Assembly (NCBI GenBank): GCA_039714715.1 | Contig: JBDLIU010000016.1 | Coordinates: 1 to 33,249, forward strand | Length of the DNA stretch: 33,249 nt | From: S012-113 sp039714715 | GTDB taxonomy: Bacteria; Bacteroidota; Bacteroidia; Cytophagales; Cyclobacteriaceae | Direction: 5' to 3' | Shown: one piece after another, positions 26,067-33,249 of the stretch | Layout: each line of letters opens with the position of its first letter | Numbering within the stretch: the first letter of the stretch is position 1 | The notes under the pieces: generated by a model | What the model saw: the letters and a program-made list of their open reading frames with translations, nothing else | What the model was told of the DNA's origin: nothing | Databases searched by the model: none | Position numbers and translations under genes: made by a program

Positions 26067-26089
26067 AATAGGCTCTCTTTCAAATAAAA
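26057..26089 (+). terminator. AT-rich hairpin spanning the uvrC stop
   Basis: TTTTATTTGAAA (26057-26068) is fully complementary to TTTCAAATAAAA (26078-26089), a 12-bp stem with a 9-base loop. It contains the uvrC stop codon TGA. It lacks GC pairs and has no T run after it on the plus strand, so it is more likely an mRNA 3' structure or half of a two-part terminator than a terminator alone. Confidence 0.5.
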
Positions 26090-26114
26090 AAGGCTGCCAT
26101 AAATGGCAGCCTTT
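26089..26114. terminator. Bidirectional terminator between uvrC and gldN
   Basis: AAAGGCTGCCA (26089-26099) pairs perfectly with TGGCAGCCTTT (26104-26114) around a TAAA loop. A-rich DNA lies before it and TTTAATTTTT after it, so it can stop transcripts from uvrC and from the convergent gliding operon. It lies 24 bases from the gldN stop. Confidence 0.92.
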
Positions 26115-26137
26115 AATTTTTGATAAACTAAACTTCC

Positions 26138-27091
26138 TTAGTACGACCAGAGATTGTGTTCTTTCTCCAGCATTTGCATTCTTAGGTATTCGGCTCCGAT
26201 CAATCCTGCTTTAGTAGATGGTTCTCCTGTTTCCATGTTCTTACCATAAATATCCATTACAGTAAGATCATCAGGATTATCCACCTTATAAAGTTCCCCA
26301 TGGAATAATCTCAACAAGAAAGCATCGGCCAGATTACGGTTTTCTGCACTGTTGTATTGATTAAACCATATAGCTTTTTCAGGATGTTCCCTGAAAAATT
26401 TCTCAAGGTCCTTAAAAGCAAAGGTAGCTACATAATAATTGGAACCATCAGGTGTATAATCACCTGAAACGATCAATTTTACTGATTGAATATCCCTATA
26501 CTCACGTGCTCTTCTCTTATCGAAAATCACATCTTCCATAACTTCAATCATTGTGATTTCTGATGCCATATAGGCTTCAGCTTGTTCACCACCATATATC
26601 TGCCATAAACCATCACCAGGAGATGGTGGTATGCCCAGATTATCATCTTTCAAACTAATATAATTCTGACCATTATATTCCATAGTCTCTCCCTCCAGGT
26701 AAGGCCATTCAGAGTCATACAATGGTTCCGGCTCTGCCGGTCCTTCCTCCTCTTCAGTTTTTAACAGTCTCTTTTCAAACTCCTCTTTATTAATTACAGA
26801 GTCTAATTCTCCTAATCCTGGTTCTGCATCATAAATGGTTTGAATTTCATCATTCCTTACTGCATCAATCAGAATTTTGGTAAATTCCCTGCTTTTGTGG
26901 AAAAATCCTTTATTCTGCTTTTGTTTTAAATCCACCCGTGTCCAGATCCTCTGTTTATACAATTGCTCATAGTTTGGAATTGGATGAACCGAGTTTTCAT
27001 TGGCGTATGGCAGCTTTTCCTGGGCATTAGCTGTTACCATTATTCCAATGGCCATACTCAGTATTAATAAAGAAACTTTCAAGTTTTTCAT
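26138..27091 (-). CDS. gldN: GldN/PorN, type IX secretion ring component
   Basis: GldN is a periplasmic partner of GldK in the ring under the outer membrane. The 317 residues begin with a signal peptide (MKNLKVSLLILSMAIGIMV, cut after ANA before QEK). The family block RIWTRVDLKQKQNKGFF with SREFTKILIDAV follows (about 49-78), then a Glu/Pro-rich acidic loop (about 110-125) and the C-terminal part with DKRRAREYRDIQSVKLI and WFNQYNSAENRNLADAFLLRLF. It is the last gene of the operon, 12 bases after gldM. Confidence 0.93.
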   Translation of the reverse strand: MKNLKVSLLILSMAIGIMVTANAQEKLPYANENSVHPIPNYEQLYKQRIWTRVDLKQKQNKGFFHKSREFTKILIDAVRNDEIQTIYDAEPGLGELDSVINKEEFEKRLLKTEEEEGPAEPEPLYDSEWPYLEGETMEYNGQNYISLKDDNLGIPPSPGDGLWQIYGGEQAEAYMASEITMIEVMEDVIFDKRRAREYRDIQSVKLIVSGDYTPDGSNYYVATFAFKDLEKFFREHPEKAIWFNQYNSAENRNLADAFLLRLFHGELYKVDNPDDLTVMDIYGKNMETGEPSTKAGLIGAEYLRMQMLEKEHNLWSY

Positions 27092-27103
27092 AATCTATAT
27101 TAG

Positions 27104-28720
27104 TTATTGCGATACCAGTACCTTATAGATTTCATTCTTAGTAGGTACTCTTTCAGACTTATTCTGGAAGTTAACCCTTACAGCCTGCTTAATGGTGAAT
27201 ACATATAAGTCTCCTTTTCTGGCCTCTGCCGCAAATGATGACAAGCTAATCTTACCAGACTTAAATACCTGGCGCTTTCTTGGGTCACCATTACGGATCA
27301 GCTTCACTTCTACTTCACGAACTCTGTAACGAGCATCTTTAGGCACATCCTGGGCAAAGCTTGGTTCCGCTACTGCTACAATATTGATAGAACGGAAAGC
27401 TTTCGCCTTAACACCATCAACAATATTTCCGGCAGAACTAGGAATCTTAAGATCATATGAAGGTTTAGGAATATTCTTGACCGTAAACGTCTTAGTTCCA
27501 ATCAGAGTTCCACTACTTCTTACTGTCATAACTACTTTCCCTCTTGTTTTAGGAATTATTGTTACTTCTCCTTTACCACCACCTCTAACTACAGAAGCAT
27601 TAGTTGTAGTAATATTAGGGTTGTATGCATTACCTAACGAAGGAACCTGTACATTTAGTGCATTACCACAGTTTTTCCAAAGTGCAGACAATGCTGCCGA
27701 TGCCACCATGATAGTAGGTTTAGCTACGAAATACTCTATTGGTGACTCATATGGTTTTCCTTCCAGATCAATCTTAGCATTAAATGTTCTCCTGGACAAT
27801 TGAGTCTTAGGATCATAATTTCCACCTTTTGCCGTAAATTCAACTTTACCTTTTTTGATTTTCACACCATCTCCAAGATCAAGTTCTTCTACTGGGAGCT
27901 CGTTGCCATCCATATAGAACTTAGGCGTTAATGCGGGAGAAGAAGCTGCAATAAACATTTCTGCAACATACTTACCTCCTGCTGCTACAATTTTAGATTC
28001 AGGTCTGATCAGTGGAAAGATAGAAGAGAAAGCAACTTCTGCAGCATGAATACTATCTGCCAGCTCTTTCAAAGCCATTCTTTCATAATCCATTACCTCT
28101 GTTTCCATGTAACTGATAGTAGCCATTCCCGCTGCTGTAGGTGTATTCTCAAAATACAATTCAACAAAACGCTTTTCTTTATTGTTAGGATTATTAGCAA
28201 ATACAGGAATATCCTTAGCATCCCGGGCTAATGGGGCAAACTTTTCAGGTTCTTTAGTTCCTGTTTTTTGTATTAGAAATTTAGCGTAATCATTCAACAT
28301 CTTCTCCAATTCCTTTCCTCGTTCCTGCTGAATCATCATAGTACTAACTTTATCGTAATCTTTAGCACCTACCAGTTCTCCGGTTTCTTCAACACGACCA
28401 CCTGTGATTTCAATCATCGTTTCTTTTAGCTCACGAAGATTCTCCATTACTTCTCCGGTCCTTTTCTTCACCTCTTTGGCTACATCAAGTACAGCCACTT
28501 CTTCAGGAAGATTGTTTCTTTTGGCTACTTCACTCTCCATACCCGCTACAGTTGCATTATTTTTCTCTTCATAATCTGCTGCCATTGTTTCCAGGGCATC
28601 ATTCATGAAGATGAACTTTTCGAGTACAGCATTACTTACCTGCAAGGCAAGGAGTGCCGTAAGCACCAGGTACATCATCCCGATCATTTTTTGTCTGGGG
28701 GTTTCTTTACCTCCTGCCAT
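27104..28720 (-). CDS. gldM: GldM/PorM, type IX secretion motor stator/rod
   Basis: GldM forms the periplasmic rod that transmits energy from the GldL-GldM motor in the inner membrane to the outer-membrane ring. The 538 residues have a short cytoplasmic tip (MAGGKETPRQKMIG), one helix (about 14-33, MYLVLTALLALQVSNAV) ending in LEKF, a helical D1 domain (about 40-225) and then the beta-rich D2 to D4 domains, with Gly-rich turns such as GGGKGEVTI. The length is close to F. johnsoniae GldM. It is 41 bases after gldL and 12 before gldN. Confidence 0.95.
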   Translation of the reverse strand: MAGGKETPRQKMIGMMYLVLTALLALQVSNAVLEKFIFMNDALETMAADYEEKNNATVAGMESEVAKRNNLPEEVAVLDVAKEVKKRTGEVMENLRELKETMIEITGGRVEETGELVGAKDYDKVSTMMIQQERGKELEKMLNDYAKFLIQKTGTKEPEKFAPLARDAKDIPVFANNPNNKEKRFVELYFENTPTAAGMATISYMETEVMDYERMALKELADSIHAAEVAFSSIFPLIRPESKIVAAGGKYVAEMFIAASSPALTPKFYMDGNELPVEELDLGDGVKIKKGKVEFTAKGGNYDPKTQLSRRTFNAKIDLEGKPYESPIEYFVAKPTIMVASAALSALWKNCGNALNVQVPSLGNAYNPNITTTNASVVRGGGKGEVTIIPKTRGKVVMTVRSSGTLIGTKTFTVKNIPKPSYDLKIPSSAGNIVDGVKAKAFRSINIVAVAEPSFAQDVPKDARYRVREVEVKLIRNGDPRKRQVFKSGKISLSSFAAEARKGDLYVFTIKQAVRVNFQNKSERVPTKNEIYKVLVSQ

Positions 28721-28761
28721 ATTTTTATGGGTTTAAATTCAACATTAATTAAAACTTGCTG

Positions 28762-29610
28762 TTACCCTTGGGCACCAGCTCCTCCACCAGTACTACCTCT
28801 CATGGCAGTAAGCATACTACCATAAATACCATTAAGAGAGGTAAGGTTTCCAGTGAGTTTTAGTAATTCCTGAGAGAATTTTTCAGACCCTTGTCCGGCC
28901 TTTTCCATACTCTCCATCACTCCTGCCACATTAGCATAGAATTTATTCATTGCTTTAAGGTGGCTATTAGCATCCTGAAGTTCTAATTCGTAAACTGAAT
29001 TTAAAGCGCCTAAGTTCTTTGTGATATTCTGAACTTGTGTATGGTATTGTTTAGCATCTGTCGAAGCATTTGCCATTTCACTCATAGCACTTGCAGTTTG
29101 CGCATAAGATTTATTCATGTCTAGTAAGCTTTTAGAAGCAACACCAACATTCTTGGCATATTCTTCTGTTGCTACAGCAGCACTAGATAAACCGCCCATT
29201 TGTTTGGCATTAGTTGCCAGGCTACTCATGCCTTTACCAAGGCTATCTATTAACTCTGGTCCGACCTTCGCTTTTTCAAGCATATGATCGAGCTTTTGCG
29301 AAACGCTATCTTCTGGTCCAGCACCAGCAGCTCTTACAGGCACCTTCTTGGTTGGGCCAGCATAGTCATCTCCCAACTCGGGATACACTTTAGACCAGTC
29401 AGGCTCAGCATGAGGTGGTTCAAATGCACTTAGGAAAAAGATAGCGGCTTCAACGCCAAGTCCAATTCCAAGCATCACACCTGCACCAGGTAAGTGCTGA
29501 ATCTTGAACAAAGCACCAACGATAACTACTGCTGCACCAATACCATAAACCTTTGGCATTATGGTTTTAAATAGTAGCTCAACAAATCCTCCCTTTTTTT
29601 GTTTACTCAT
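28762..29610 (-). CDS. gldL: GldL/PorL, type IX secretion motor protein
   Basis: With GldM, GldL converts the proton motive force into rotation for gliding and secretion. The 282 residues have two N-terminal helices (about 21-35 and 43-62) joined by KIQHLPGAG, with the acidic residue expected to be essential in the second helix (E54 in LGVEAAIFF) and a lysine (K36) at the end of the first. The long cytoplasmic tail is helical and Ala/Met/Ser-rich (about 105-275), ending with a Gly-rich GGGAGAQG. It is 84 bases after gldK, with a possible promoter in between. Confidence 0.94.
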   Translation of the reverse strand: MSKQKKGGFVELLFKTIMPKVYGIGAAVVIVGALFKIQHLPGAGVMLGIGLGVEAAIFFLSAFEPPHAEPDWSKVYPELGDDYAGPTKKVPVRAAGAGPEDSVSQKLDHMLEKAKVGPELIDSLGKGMSSLATNAKQMGGLSSAAVATEEYAKNVGVASKSLLDMNKSYAQTASAMSEMANASTDAKQYHTQVQNITKNLGALNSVYELELQDANSHLKAMNKFYANVAGVMESMEKAGQGSEKFSQELLKLTGNLTSLNGIYGSMLTAMRGSTGGGAGAQG

Positions 29611-29642
29611 TTTTTTGGAATTTTAGTTCATCAAAGAATGTA

Positions 29643-29673
29643 CGAATGTATAATTAACTGAAGTTAGTTACAA
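29643..29673 (-). promoter_or_regulatory. Candidate internal promoter for gldL
   Basis: In the 84-base gldK-gldL gap the minus strand has TTG (29673-29671), 20 bases, then TACATTCG (29650-29643), one mismatch from the TAnnTTTG element at the right spacing, 33 bases before the gldL ATG. It could add transcripts of gldL, gldM and gldN relative to gldK. It is a weak match. Confidence 0.3.
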
Positions 29674-29694
29674 GATATAAAATATTTTCAAACT

Positions 29695-30777
29695 TTAAAA
29701 TTCTTGTCCGCTAGAACGACCTAAATGCGTCATAGCACACCTGAATCCGATATAAGCCCTGGTTGAATCCTGATACTCATATGCTCTTGTACCTGTTTCC
29801 AGAAAGAATGCAACATCTTTCCATGAACCTCCACGTATTACCTTTCTCATTTCATTAGCATCTTTGTATTCAGGGTTAAGGTCCCAAACAAGTGGTACCG
29901 AGGCCGGGTTGAAAGCATCCTGTGTCCATTCCGACACATTGCCCGCCATATCCCATAAATTATAATCATTAGGGAAATATTCACCCACAGGAGCTGTATA
30001 AGCAAAACCATCATCGTAATAATTACCACGACCTGGTTTGAAGTTAGCAAGCATACAACCCTTACTATTTCTTATATATGGATTACCCCATGGATATTTG
30101 GCCATATCTCTTCCTCCACGTGCTGCATATTCCCATTCAGCTTCTGAAGGCAACCTGAAATTTGGCATTGGCCAACCATGTTCTCTCACCCAATAATCAT
30201 TCAAGTAGGCTGTTCTCCAATCACTGAAATACTGTGCGGCCACCCAATTTACACCAACAACAGGATACTGGTCATACGCTGGATGCGCATAATAGTACTC
30301 CTGCAACGGGTCTCCCATATGGTGAGAGAAATCTTTTACAAATGCAGTGGTATCCGGATAATAAGCGCCTAAAGAATCAACAGGCCATGTACCGGTTCCT
30401 GCAATGGTCTGCCCATTCCAGGTTCCTGATCCTAATGAATCTGTCTTCAGCGATTCAATAAATTGCCTGTACTCATTGTTAGTAATTTCAGTATCATCCA
30501 TATAGAAACTACCTATCGTTACCTGCTTGTTATAGTTAATCTGGGTTTGTCCCACATCTTCATCCGCCTGACCCATATGGAAAGTACCGGCTGGTATTGG
30601 AACCATCCCGTAAGGAGTTGGCATTATCCAACCCTCAGGGCGATCGAGGACTCCGGTCAGGTCACCTGTTGACTGACCTCCTCCTCCGCCTCCGAATAAA
30701 CTACAGCTCGTAATAAACGTTGCACTAACTAGTACTAAAATTAGCGATTTAGGATTATAAAATTTTGTTCTTGCCAT
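29695..30777 (-). CDS. gldK: GldK/PorK, type IX secretion outer-membrane lipoprotein
   Basis: GldK forms the large outer-membrane-linked ring with GldN. The 360 residues start with a lipoprotein signal (lipobox ITSC, C25), followed by a Gly-rich linker (29-34) and a sulfatase-modifying-factor (FGE-like) fold: IPAGTFHMGQ, FYMDDTEITNNEYRQFI, FRLPSEAEWEYAARGG, WDMAGNVSEWTQD and VIRGGSW. The two-cysteine copper active site of true formylglycine-generating enzymes is not apparent, which agrees with a structural role. It follows porP by 167 bases, the largest gap in this operon, where a promoter could lie although I see no exact consensus. Confidence 0.95.
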   Translation of the reverse strand: MARTKFYNPKSLILVLVSATFITSCSLFGGGGGGQSTGDLTGVLDRPEGWIMPTPYGMVPIPAGTFHMGQADEDVGQTQINYNKQVTIGSFYMDDTEITNNEYRQFIESLKTDSLGSGTWNGQTIAGTGTWPVDSLGAYYPDTTAFVKDFSHHMGDPLQEYYYAHPAYDQYPVVGVNWVAAQYFSDWRTAYLNDYWVREHGWPMPNFRLPSEAEWEYAARGGRDMAKYPWGNPYIRNSKGCMLANFKPGRGNYYDDGFAYTAPVGEYFPNDYNLWDMAGNVSEWTQDAFNPASVPLVWDLNPEYKDANEMRKVIRGGSWKDVAFFLETGTRAYEYQDSTRAYIGFRCAMTHLGRSSGQEF

Positions 30778-30944
30778 TTTGTTAGGTTTAATCCGTATTT
30801 AGATTAACAAACACAAATTAAATATATTGTCCAATAATAAGCTTTTTCGACAATATTTTCATTTTTTTTTCTAAAAACAGTTCATAGTTATAAATCAAAG
30901 CACAAATTCAGCAAAATATCGGAGAAACCAAAATTTTTCTTGCT

Positions 30945-31901
30945 TTAATGCCTAAATCTTGGCGTTCTTATTACCTTTTTTCCTCCAAATGCACTTACCG
31001 GCAATGTATAACCTATTCTAATTTCATGTGAAGTAGGTTGTTTTGCCTCCTGATCATGGACAATATAATCGAATCCATATCCTACATCTAACGCTTTAGA
31101 CTTAAGTAAGTTCATGCCCAGAATGATAGAAGCAGCTTCCTGATATTTATAGGTAATACCTCCCCAAAGCTTGTTATCATAACGCGCAATCCCTCCAAAG
31201 TTTATAAGTGCTTTACTAAAATCAGATTGTATTAAAATAGAAGGGATTATTACCAGGTTATATGACACATCATAGTAATAACCTCCCATTACATATAAGG
31301 TTGGTTGGAGGGCATTTCTCATATTGTCTATCCCGAAATTAAAACTCGGACTTGTAATATGATTGACACTTAACGAAACATAGAATTTCTCTGACTGGTA
31401 AAATGAACCAAATCCCATATCGAATTTTAACTCTGTGTCTTTCCCCTCCTTGATCAGCGGATCATTTATATCACTGGGTCTGTATTTTGTAAAATCGATA
31501 GATTGAGAGAAAAATCCCAGATTAACTCCAAAGCTTAGTTTCCCTCCTTTTATTGGCAGGTGATAAGCATAAGCTCCCTGTAAACTCAAATTATTCAGGC
31601 TTCCAAGGTTGTCGTTCATTAAATAAACGCCAAAACCACTTTCCAGTTTGTAGACAGGAGAATTCATAGTAAAAACCTGTGTATTAGGTGCGCCTCCAGG
31701 GCCATCAAATGTGGATGCGTATCCTGTCCATTTTGACCTTACCAACAAATTAAATTCCGTAACTCCCTGAACTCCTGCATATGCCGGGTTGTAATACATC
31801 TTATTAAACATGTATTGCGTAAACTCCGTATCCTGCTGAGCAAAGGCCGTGCTGCCCATAAAAATTAAGACTAGTAGCTTGTATACACGACTATAAACCA
31901 T
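30945..31901 (-). CDS. porP: PorP/SprF-family outer-membrane protein
   Basis: An outer-membrane beta-barrel of the PorP/SprF family. In type IX systems PorP next to porK/gldK belongs to the core and links to PorE and peptidoglycan; SprF paralogues handle single substrates. Evidence: a signal peptide ending TAFAQQ, the family start DTEFTQYMFNKMYYNPAYAG, alternating amphipathic strands with aromatic girdles, and repeated SFG, GFG and GYG turns. I chose the ATG at 31901 because the protein then starts MVYSRVYKLLVLIFMGSTAF, a standard signal peptide; an upstream ATG at 31937 would add 12 residues with no role. The gene order hemD-porP-gldK supports the call. Confidence 0.9.
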   Translation of the reverse strand: MVYSRVYKLLVLIFMGSTAFAQQDTEFTQYMFNKMYYNPAYAGVQGVTEFNLLVRSKWTGYASTFDGPGGAPNTQVFTMNSPVYKLESGFGVYLMNDNLGSLNNLSLQGAYAYHLPIKGGKLSFGVNLGFFSQSIDFTKYRPSDINDPLIKEGKDTELKFDMGFGSFYQSEKFYVSLSVNHITSPSFNFGIDNMRNALQPTLYVMGGYYYDVSYNLVIIPSILIQSDFSKALINFGGIARYDNKLWGGITYKYQEAASIILGMNLLKSKALDVGYGFDYIVHDQEAKQPTSHEIRIGYTLPVSAFGGKKVIRTPRFRH

Positions 31902-32004
31902 GAATCTAGCATTTATTAAGGCATAAATATAAGTCAATTATTATTTTTGAACACATTTACACCTTGTTTATACCCGAAAGAACGCAAAAGGTAATAGAGA
32001 GGTT

Positions 32005-32778
32005 CTACTGTTCCTGCACTTTTTTGATGTAAACTTCAATGGCACCAGTCATAGATGGTGCTTGTGGCAATGGTGCTTCTATGTCAACATAAAGGTCAGC
32101 ATTTTTAGCTGCATTGCTTGTTGTTGGCCCAAAAGTGGCAATTCTTGTACTGTTCTGCTTGAACTCCGGGAAATTAACAAATAGTGAGTTAATACCCGAT
32201 GGGCTAAAGAAGGCGATAACATCATACTTTATATCTGCAAGATCTGACAAATCGCTGGCTACAGTTTTGTAAAGAACAGCCTCGGTATAATCAAATTCAT
32301 TTTCTGCAAGATAATTTGGTATATCATCCTTTCTGATATTAGAGCAAGGGAAAAGAAATTTTTCTTCTGTATGCTTACTTAATACCTCAGTAAGTTCTGC
32401 AGGCGTTCTTACACCGGTAAATATCTTACGCTTTCTGATTACAATATACTTCTGCAAATAGTTAGCTGTTTGTTCAGAAATACAGAAGTATTTCATGTCG
32501 GCAGGAACATCAATTTTCAACTCCTTACAGATATTAAAAAAGTGATCTACCGCATTTCTGCTAGTGAAAATAATAGCAGAATGATCAAGTATGTTTATTT
32601 TCTGCTGCCTGAACTCTTTTAGATCAACAGGTTCAACCTCAATAAATGGCCTGAAATCTATTTTAATATTGTATTTATCAGCCAATGTATAATAAGGAGA
32701 GTTTTCACTTTTTGGTTTTGGTTGTGAAACTAATATGCTTTTTACGTCCTTTAGCCTTTCCTTAATTTCTTCTTTCAT
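32005..32778 (-). CDS. hemD: Uroporphyrinogen-III synthase
   Basis: HemD closes hydroxymethylbilane to uroporphyrinogen III, the branch point to heme and cobalamin. HemD is poorly conserved, but VKSILVSQPKP at the start, IDFRPFIEVEP, HSAIIFTSRNAVDHFF (about 65-80 of the ATG-started protein), the IAFFSPSGINSLF segment and ATFGPTTSNAAK near the C-terminus match Bacteroidota HemD. I chose the ATG at 32778, which has GAGG five bases before it; a TTG at 32796 in the same frame would add 6 residues. The gene lies after the DUF4271-like gene (spacing 12 from the TTG, 30 from the ATG) and before porP, an arrangement I associate with this phylum. Confidence 0.9.
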   Translation of the reverse strand: MKEEIKERLKDVKSILVSQPKPKSENSPYYTLADKYNIKIDFRPFIEVEPVDLKEFRQQKINILDHSAIIFTSRNAVDHFFNICKELKIDVPADMKYFCISEQTANYLQKYIVIRKRKIFTGVRTPAELTEVLSKHTEEKFLFPCSNIRKDDIPNYLAENEFDYTEAVLYKTVASDLSDLADIKYDVIAFFSPSGINSLFVNFPEFKQNSTRIATFGPTTSNAAKNADLYVDIEAPLPQAPSMTGAIEVYIKKVQEQ

Positions 32779-32808
32779 TACTTCCTCGTTATCCAATTCT
32801 AATTTATC

Positions 32809-33249
32809 CTATGTTGTAAAAAACTTATACAAAAATACCGTTGGTATTAATTCTGTGGCGCAAAGGTAAACAAATATATAAAGAAGCGTATGGGTGCTAA
32901 CCAAACTTAATTTAAAATATAATATGAATATCGTTACTGCAATACCGGCCAGCATGAAACCCCAAAATATTGCAAGCGTAAAACCTCCAACATTAAAAAA
33001 TTGAATAGATGTGAGTAAAAACAATAAAATTGTGAATATCAAAATCAGTCTTAACGATGAGGCATAGTGAACATTTGTAACCTTCAGGTCGAAGACTGAC
33101 GACAAGAATCTTATGAACAGATATTTTATAACCAATAAGATAAAAACAATAGCCGAAAGCTGTACCCAGCTAATCAACAACCCGGTAAGTGAGATAACAG
33201 CCGGTTTAATTCCTAAAATTGATAATTCCCCCGGGAAAAAGTACATGAA
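32809..33249 (-). CDS. DUF4271-like membrane protein (probably partial at the window edge)
   Basis: At least 145 residues with about five hydrophobic segments. It ends with a THTLLYIFVYLCATELIPT segment and VFLYKFF, which resembles the C-terminus of DUF4271 proteins, integral membrane proteins of unknown function found next to hemD in Bacteroidota. An ATG stands at 33246, three bases from the window end, and the frame remains open; family members are usually longer, so the true start is probably outside. The role is unknown. Confidence 0.7.
   Translation of the reverse strand, partial: FMYFFPGELSILGIKPAVISLTGLLISWVQLSAIVFILLVIKYLFIRFLSSVFDLKVTNVHYASSLRLILIFTILLFLLTSIQFFNVGGFTLAIFWGFMLAGIAVTIFILYFKLSLVSTHTLLYIFVYLCATELIPTVFLYKFFTT

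Noticed and set aside
27384..27803. 139-codon frame antisense to gldM
   Set aside because: It lies wholly inside gldM; the composition is that of an antisense shadow and there is no promoter.
30178..30672. Three overlapping plus-strand frames antisense to gldK
   Set aside because: gldK is clear on the other strand. The frames are rich in residues expected from reading conserved aromatic-rich DNA backwards.
29695..30777. gldK as an active formylglycine-generating enzyme
   Set aside because: The fold signatures are present but the cysteine pair is not apparent, and the lipobox and gene neighbours fix it as GldK.
1..33249. CRISPR array, tRNA, rRNA, insertion sequence or prophage
   Set aside because: I saw no regularly spaced repeats, cloverleaf-like sequences, transposase motifs or phage genes. 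Gene order and codon use look chromosomal throughout.

Overview
The window reads as chromosomal housekeeping DNA from an AT-rich gliding Bacteroidota, most likely a Cytophagales-type marine bacterium. The main reasons are the type IX secretion/gliding core (porP-gldK-gldL-gldM-gldN), a SprE/PorW-type lipoprotein, a DUF4271-like gene next to hemD, an ATP synthase operon lacking the beta and epsilon genes, and promoter boxes of the Bacteroidota type (TTTG, about 19 bases, TAnnTTTG). I see no insertion sequence, phage gene, CRISPR array, tRNA or rRNA.

Layout, left to right. 1-140: 5' end of scpA (minus strand), cut by the window edge. 410-3105: dxs and an alpha/beta hydrolase, coupled by a one-base overlap. 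3251-3997: an unrecognised three-helix membrane protein with a two-CxxC zinc-ribbon-like tail, facing mazG (4076-4924, minus) across a strong shared terminator. 4983-7768: a plus-strand operon of a small cysteine-rich membrane protein (NqrM-like), a phosphoglucosamine mutase-type enzyme and a cysteine desulfurase. It meets a VTT/DedA-like membrane protein tail to tail with a 4-base overlap. 8416-10992: a soluble multi-PAS histidine kinase. 10993-11397: a 405-base gap with no convincing gene. 11398-12225: a UbiA-like membrane protein.

12319-19150 is one long minus-strand block, transcribed from right to left: M23 peptidase, bactofilin, AtpZ-like, AtpI-like, atpB, atpE, atpF, atpH, atpA, atpG. 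It ends in a terminator. A second, near-perfect terminator-like hairpin sits inside the block between atpE and atpF. Divergent from it, 19396-26066 holds sprE/porW, a class A penicillin-binding protein and uvrC. Two hairpins separate uvrC from the facing minus-strand block 33246-26138: DUF4271-like, hemD, porP, gldK, gldL, gldM, gldN.

Functionally, much of the window serves the cell envelope: peptidoglycan precursor and polymer synthesis (GlmM-type mutase, PBP1A), wall remodelling and scaffolding (M23, bactofilin), isoprenoid supply (Dxs), and the type IX secretion motor and outer-membrane parts (GldKLMN, PorP, SprE). No wholly new system stands out. The items most worth a second look are the atpE/atpF hairpin, a 13-base core shared by two otherwise different terminators, the structured leader before the TTG-started sprE, the back-to-back mazG/4983 promoter, and the unknown zinc-ribbon membrane protein.
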